In this document: one piece after another, positions 58,931 through 64,000 of the stretch
How positions within the stretch are numbered: the stretch's first letter is position 1
How the letters are laid out: the number at the start of each line of letters is the position of its first letter
Source of the DNA: Zerene cesonia
Taxonomy: Eukaryota; Arthropoda; Insecta; Lepidoptera; Pieridae
Direction of reading: 5' to 3'
Assembly: GCF_012273895.1 (NCBI RefSeq)
Contig: NC_052117.1
Location: 7,882,406 to 7,946,405, forward strand
DNA length: 64,000 nucleotides
The notes under the pieces: generated by a model
Databases searched by the model: none
The model's input: the letters and a program-made list of their open reading frames with translations, nothing else
Told to the model about the DNA's origin: nothing
Position numbers and translations under genes: made by a program

Positions 58931-59404
58931 TAAGAGACGAAGAGAAAAATTAATATAAAGTACCATAAAAATATTCGTTTGATAAATATAAGTTTAACTG
59001 TTAGTTTATGTTGGATTCGTTACAGTTGGTAATATTTTTTAGAAATTATCGTTTGAATTTCAGTTCAATATGGTAAAAAACATGCCAAATAAAAATGTCT
59101 TAACTTGTTAGTTTGATTACATTTTTTGTTTTGATTCGTAGGCCTCGAAGATTATTTACGTATTTTTTTGAACATTTCAGAACAGCTATAAGAACCCTTT
59201 TCACATTATTAAACATTCTAGATCATTCTTAATCTTTTATTTTATTTTTTCTGTTACCTATTTCAGATCGACAGTAAGTAATAACGATTTTACTCATCAT
59301 ATATGTTTAGAACATTCCAAAGAAATGATAACAGTTTAAATACTCCGGTACTTCTGGTAATCTTTCCAGAAGCTAGAAGAAGAAAACAGAGGCGTGTGAG
59401 TTTA

Positions 59405-60367
59405 TAGACACGGAAGTGTACGTTAAAATTTGAAAATAGCAGAAATATATTTTCTTAAGTTTTCGCCTCAACCACACACTTCCACACCTTCCACCCTTCA
59501 CCGCGGCCAAGCTTCCGTACTCTCATCTAGAGACTAAGGGGCATTTATCACTACAGGAGGTTAATTTGTATTGGTAGTAACTTATTGTTATTTTAGTTTG
59601 TTTTTCTTTTGTTAGGCGTACTTATAACGCTAAACGAGTAAAAATTATGTAAAAAAATTGTATTCCTCTGTAAGTTATTCAAATGTAATCTTTAGAGAAA
59701 TAAATGTATTTAACCGTAGTAGTGTAGTAGTGAGAACCCTGACTTTATATACTAACATAAGCATTAAATATACAAACGTACATTTAGATTCACTGAACAA
59801 CACACAACTGAAGACTACTATATTATAGAATTATAACTTTATAGATACAAAGTCTTATTCGTCTCTATTAGGAAGTTATTATAGGTATTTATTAATTGAA
59901 TGACTTAACTACTTGTTAGACCGTACTTATAACATAGAAAATATATTTCGGGGAAAAACTGTTTTATTGTATTTGAAATAGCTAAGAGAATAGGGCCACA
60001 TATACGTACGAGTACGGATGCGGATAAAATGATTTAAAAGGGATGAAATAAGTACATCAGAAACATAGTATGATATTATCGGATTGTTTTCGAGTCTAGA
60101 TCTGAGCAGCTATAATTTTAAATTACTTTTATTAAGGAAAACTTCTTAATACCCATCCACTTGATTATTTTTGTAAGGGGTAAAACATTATCTCCTCAAT
60201 AATATGTTTCTAAAAATACATGTTTATGTTCTATGGCAAAATTCTATGTTCTTTTCGTTTTTACTTGATTATTCAAGAAATCAAACGTTTCACTAAAAAG
60301 TCACAAAATATATATGTACTTACCTCTCTTACAAGCAGTCCAAAATTAGTATACACTTCCGTGTCTA
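59405..60367. mobile_element. Candidate 963-bp DNA transposon with 16-bp terminal inverted repeats
   Basis: TAGACACGGAAGTGTA at 59405-59420 and its exact reverse complement at 60352-60367, each flanked by TA (59403-59404 and 60368-60369). TA duplications fit Tc1/mariner-type insertion. The inside has no long open frame, so it would be non-autonomous. The inverted match does not extend further inward. Confidence 0.45.
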
Positions 60368-60677
60368 TAATAGTATAAAAAACTGAACGTAGCTAATAAT
60401 AACAAAGATATTTCATACAAAAACCTCACGTAACTTAACACGCATGTTTGCCAAACTTCGTCCCACAAAAGACACAACCGCTAGCCGCGCCTGCTCAAGC
60501 CAGACTGAAAACCGTAATAACAATTGTTTCGGATTATTTTTGTATTGAAACTTGGATCTCGTTTCTCCAGTATGCCTATCGTTTGCCCCTAGGGACTAGT
60601 CTTCAAGAAGCTACAGAGTAAATACATTTCTTGGTAACAAATAGTTTTGTACTCGACTTTCGAACTCGACATAACTA

Positions 60678-60855
60678 GATAGTATAAAACAAAGTAGCTT
60701 TCTCTGTCCCTATGTCCCTATGTATGCTTATATCTTTAAAACTATGCAACGGATTTTGATGGGTTTTTTAAATAAATAGAGTGATTCAAGGAGAAGGAAG
60801 GACATCTATCAAACTACTCCAAATTAACGGGTGTGTAGCCGCGGGAAAAAGCTAG
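60678..60855 (+). mobile_element. Family E Helitron, full length
   Basis: AGTATAAAACAAAGTAGC ... CCCTATGTCCCTATGTATGC ... AACTATGCAACGGATTTTG ... GCCGCGGGAAAAAGCTAG|T. Reference copy of family E. Confidence 0.85.
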
Positions 60856-62030
60856 TGTCTTACAAATAATGATTAAGAACAATACATAATTGGTACCATA
60901 CTTCTACGTAAAAGAGATAGGCTCTTTTCTGTTGTATTTACATTGAGTAGACCTAGCGATTCAGACTCTAAAGGTCCATCTAGATTATCGTTAAGGGATT
61001 GTTAGGTCACATTTATAATTAGTAAGGACGTTGTTAGCTAGTCGTAATTGAGATTGGCCGCCATGAAATTGGACTAGAAGTACGTCTATTAACTAATTTA
61101 CTTAATTTACTTATGCAGCTTACGACAATACCTTTCTAACTATTTCCTGATATTGATTCAACCACACAAATATCATATCCAACCACATATACATCTCTAT
61201 TCACTAGAACGTTCGTTTTTACTATAGATAGTCTAAAGCGTGGAATTTGTAAATGTCTAAACGAATGCAGCGCATGTTATATGACCCCATCGCTCTCCGT
61301 CACTGTCCAACGAATTTTCATCCTGCTTTTAAGGTAAGAATAACTTGCATGGAACAAAGTCGAGTTTGGAACATCATTTATAACTTTATGTTTCAGCTAG
61401 TTTATAAGTTTGTTATGAAGAGATAAACGTGTGGAAATGCTGAGACATTATTGCAAATATTCATAACGTAAGTCTGGTTTTAATGGTAGACCCGTTGTTT
61501 ATTTATCAATCGTTGCAAAAAAAAATAGTCTCAAATATATATAGATATGATAATTAATGGAATGGTATTAAATTGTATTATATTAATGTATGAAGACAGT
61601 GACATAGGCCTACTTTTTTCAGTGGCAGTTTCTTTGTCTACGCGGGTGATACCGGGGGCGTCAAACTGGAGATGAATGCGTACAGAAAATCATATATTAT
61701 TTCCAGAAAAATCAGAATAAACGGTTAATTACAAAAATATACAAATACAAAAACCGTAAAGCTCGTAAAAGGCGACCGTGAAATTACTTCTGGAATTGGG
61801 ACAAGATGATTTACAAAGGGAATTCGACGAGAAACTCGAACAGGTCCCTTTAATTCCGATTTATTTCCCGGAATGAAAAGAAATGGAAAATGTCTCCGTT
61901 TTATTGTTGTTGTCTTGAACTTTTTGCTTAAATACGCGCTATTTTGCGTATTTTATTTACGCATTATTGAAAATACGCAATAATAACACACAATGCTATT
62001 ATTTATATAAATTTTGTAATCTTAACATCC
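60856..62030. other. Unannotated stretch
   Basis: No gene. A weak Helitron 3' fragment (TCTACGCGGGTGATACCGGG) lies at 61634. Confidence 0.45.
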
Positions 62031-62037
62031 TTGCTTT

Positions 62038-62218
62038 CCGCCCTCAGCTTGCTTCGCGTAGTCAAAGCAAATTCCCATATCTGATTCACCGCGGTAGAAA
62101 GAAACCTGTCATTCTCTAGTCTTCAAACTATCTACAATCGCAAAAATTATACCATAAAATCCCTCCGCTGTGACGTAGAAAGAAAGACAAAATACACACT
62201 TTTCCATTATAATATTAG
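62038..62218 (-). mobile_element. Helitron-like repeat, diverged
   Basis: CCGCCCTCAGCTTGCTTCGC at the left and CATTATAATATTAGTAC at the right, consistent with a reversed 3' GC-rich end and AT-rich 5' tip. Confidence 0.4.
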
Positions 62219-62869
62219 TACTTTTAAAATTGGTTCACTTTGTAGTTTGCGATTTGTTCTCTCGCACACATTATTACACTTATCTTTAATATATTACTAT
62301 TGTTAGAATATTGGCAAATAGTGTTAAAAAAAATCTTACATAAAAGTTTTTAATTTACAATCTAAACCATTTCTATGCACATAACAAAAAATCTCATTTT
62401 CACGCATATGTATCGGGTTTTTCTTAATAATAAAACAGATATTACACAGAATTCCATCTGAAGCAGCCATTAGTGTTTTACTTCTAAAAGCCAAGCATAC
62501 TTGCATGCAGCTGATCTGCAAGGGAACTTTTAACAGGCGTCTGTCAAACATACTCGAAACATAATTATGGCCTGAGGACTTCGATAATATACGTGTTTTG
62601 TTAACTTTGCTTGTTTGGAAATGTTTTAAAGTATGCGGTATAGATTTTTTTTACTTTTATCTTAGTAAAGGTGATAAATTATGGAATCGGCTACCTACAA
62701 GCATTAAATTCAAGTGTATTTTAATACTTTTTTGAATAACAGTTTTCAAAATTCCCAAATTTTCTTGACTATTTGTTGAACTCTCTACCATATTTGATGA
62801 TATATTATGTAGAAAGCTTAGGTAAAATATTGTACAAAAATACAATACTGTTGAAACGATAGCGGAATG
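62219..62869. other. Unannotated AT-rich stretch
   Basis: Reverse frames of 71 and 84 codons (62336-62551, 62657-62911) are not recognised and are likely chance. Confidence 0.45.
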
Positions 62870-62958
62870 AAGGAAAATTGGTACAGAGAAAGATGTAGTC
62901 TGGATTAGCAAATAGACAAGTTTTTACCCGATTACCGCGAGATTGTAGTTACAGCTAG
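62870..62958 (+). mobile_element. Helitron 3' end, family H-like
   Basis: TTGGTACAGAGAAAGATGTA ... TTTTTACCCGATTACCGCG, ending TACAGCTAG|T. Confidence 0.6.
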
Positions 62959-63333
62959 TTGAAGTTGACAGATTAAAAATACAGAAGATGCGAATTTCTT
63001 ACAACACATCTATATAATCCAGCGCCACAATACCGAGACAGCTGTCAAACGCTTAGAAACATAACTGGCTTTATTTTTTACTAGACTTAAGGACGGGCCG
63101 GCGCCGAAACGATGAAATCCTTTGACATTAGTTCCAAGCGCCACTTTGATAAGTGATATAAATTATAGTGGGTGATTAATTACGATTAATTATCACATTG
63201 CCTCTAATTAAACCGAGTGTGATAATTTATTAAGAAATATTTATTTGTTACCATGTTTCTTTAAAATGAAGGAAGTTTTTCGTCATACGTTGCTGTTTTT
63301 TTTAAAGGGGAAAGTAGTTTCCTATTATTAAAT

Positions 63334-63511
63334 TGTTAATAAAGGTGAATTTTGGCAATATGTTTAACGCTGAAGCTTGTATGTTTGAACGCGCTTTTCT
63401 GAGGAACTACTGGACCGATTTCAAACATTCTTTGAAATCGTATACGTACATGACCCGCTTTTTTAAATGGGTCATATACGTACCACGTGCGAAGCCGGGG
63501 CGCACCGCTGT
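63334..63511 (+). mobile_element. Family D Helitron
   Basis: TGAGGAACTACTGGACCGAT ... ATACGTACCACGTGCGAAGC then CGGGGCGCACCGCT. Contains an internal hairpin, TACATGACCCG / TGGGTCATATACGTA (about 63445-63482). Confidence 0.7.
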
Positions 63512-64000
63512 ATCAATATAAAAGACCTAGTCAATAGGAATTACTCTAAGCGTTAATTCGCAGAAAGCTTAAGATAATCTAGTTATTGTCAATCTGTCTA
63601 GACATTAATTGAGTACTGATGTTAGTGTCGTCATTAACTATGAATAGTCTTAATTATCGAATGATGATTAAACTTGCTTCTATCCTTATATGTTGTAGTT
63701 TCAAATTATTGTAACAACAATTACACTTATAATGTTCTAGTATTCGGCGGGTTCGCTTGCGTGGGCTACAAAAATCTTAGTGGATTTTTGAAGGGCATGG
63801 CACTTTAGAAATTAGTAGAAAATACATAATACACATATATATGTCCTTATATGTTGTACTTTCAAATTATTATTTAAATCTATTTAGCATTGGAAATTTG
63901 GATAGAATAGAAGAATATAATTATAAATTTTAATATAGATAGGTATATGTAATAGGGAAATAGCCTACGCCTACTTTTTTAATAAAATTGAGATATAAGT
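63512..64000. other. Unannotated AT-rich stretch
   Basis: TGCTTCTATCCTTATATGTTG at 63675 is partly echoed by GTCCTTATATGTTGTACTTTC at 63842, a weak direct repeat. Otherwise nothing seen. Confidence 0.45.

Overview
This is a stretch of animal nuclear DNA, almost certainly from a butterfly or moth. It is AT-rich and non-coding in appearance, with two assembly gaps of exactly 1000 N each. It is packed with repeats typical of lepidopteran genomes: Lep1-type non-autonomous Helitrons (5' TC, subterminal 3' hairpin, CTAG end, inserted between A and T), tRNA-derived SINEs with a GAT-rich tail, a poly(A)-tailed SINE resembling the Metulj class, and truncated 3' ends of non-LTR retrotransposons. Family names come from memory and were not checked against a repeat library.

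I see no complete protein-coding gene, rRNA, CRISPR array or operon. The window is probably intergenic or lies inside long introns. The only clearly protein-derived sequence is a minus-strand relic of a non-LTR reverse transcriptase C-terminus (about 22.0-22.2 kb) that runs into its 3' UTR. Other coding candidates are weak: a 35-nt minus-strand first exon at 3.7 kb with a strong splice donor, a 107-codon lysine- and asparagine-rich frame at 50.0 kb, and short open frames at 20.5, 32.5 and 48.5 kb.

Layout. 0-11 kb: a 139-bp retroposed repeat with a 13-bp target duplication, gap 1, the candidate exon, a SINE with intact target duplication, one half of a distant inverted repeat pair, a (TA)n tract and Helitron pieces. 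11-25 kb: a second (TA)n tract, a long unannotated stretch (11.4-13.0 and 14.0-15.2 kb), a Lep1 copy with a terminal palindrome, several poly(A) SINEs, the LINE relic and a second intact SINE. 25-42 kb: gap 2, three copies of an unclassified 100-bp repeat, two opposed copies of a LINE tail with a hairpin, the second half of the inverted pair, a third intact SINE and a dense Helitron/SINE cluster at 39-42 kb. 42-64 kb: more of the same, a head-to-tail Lep1 tandem at 52.3-52.7 kb, a fourth intact SINE, and a 963-bp candidate DNA transposon with 16-bp terminal inverted repeats at 59.4-60.4 kb.

The most informative signals are structural. Stem-loops in the SINE and LINE 3' ends differ between copies in both arms at once while pairing is kept. 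Helitron termini form a tandem and a palindrome. One 125-bp block is 97.6% identical in two places 25 kb apart, in opposite orientation, while its flanks are diverged.
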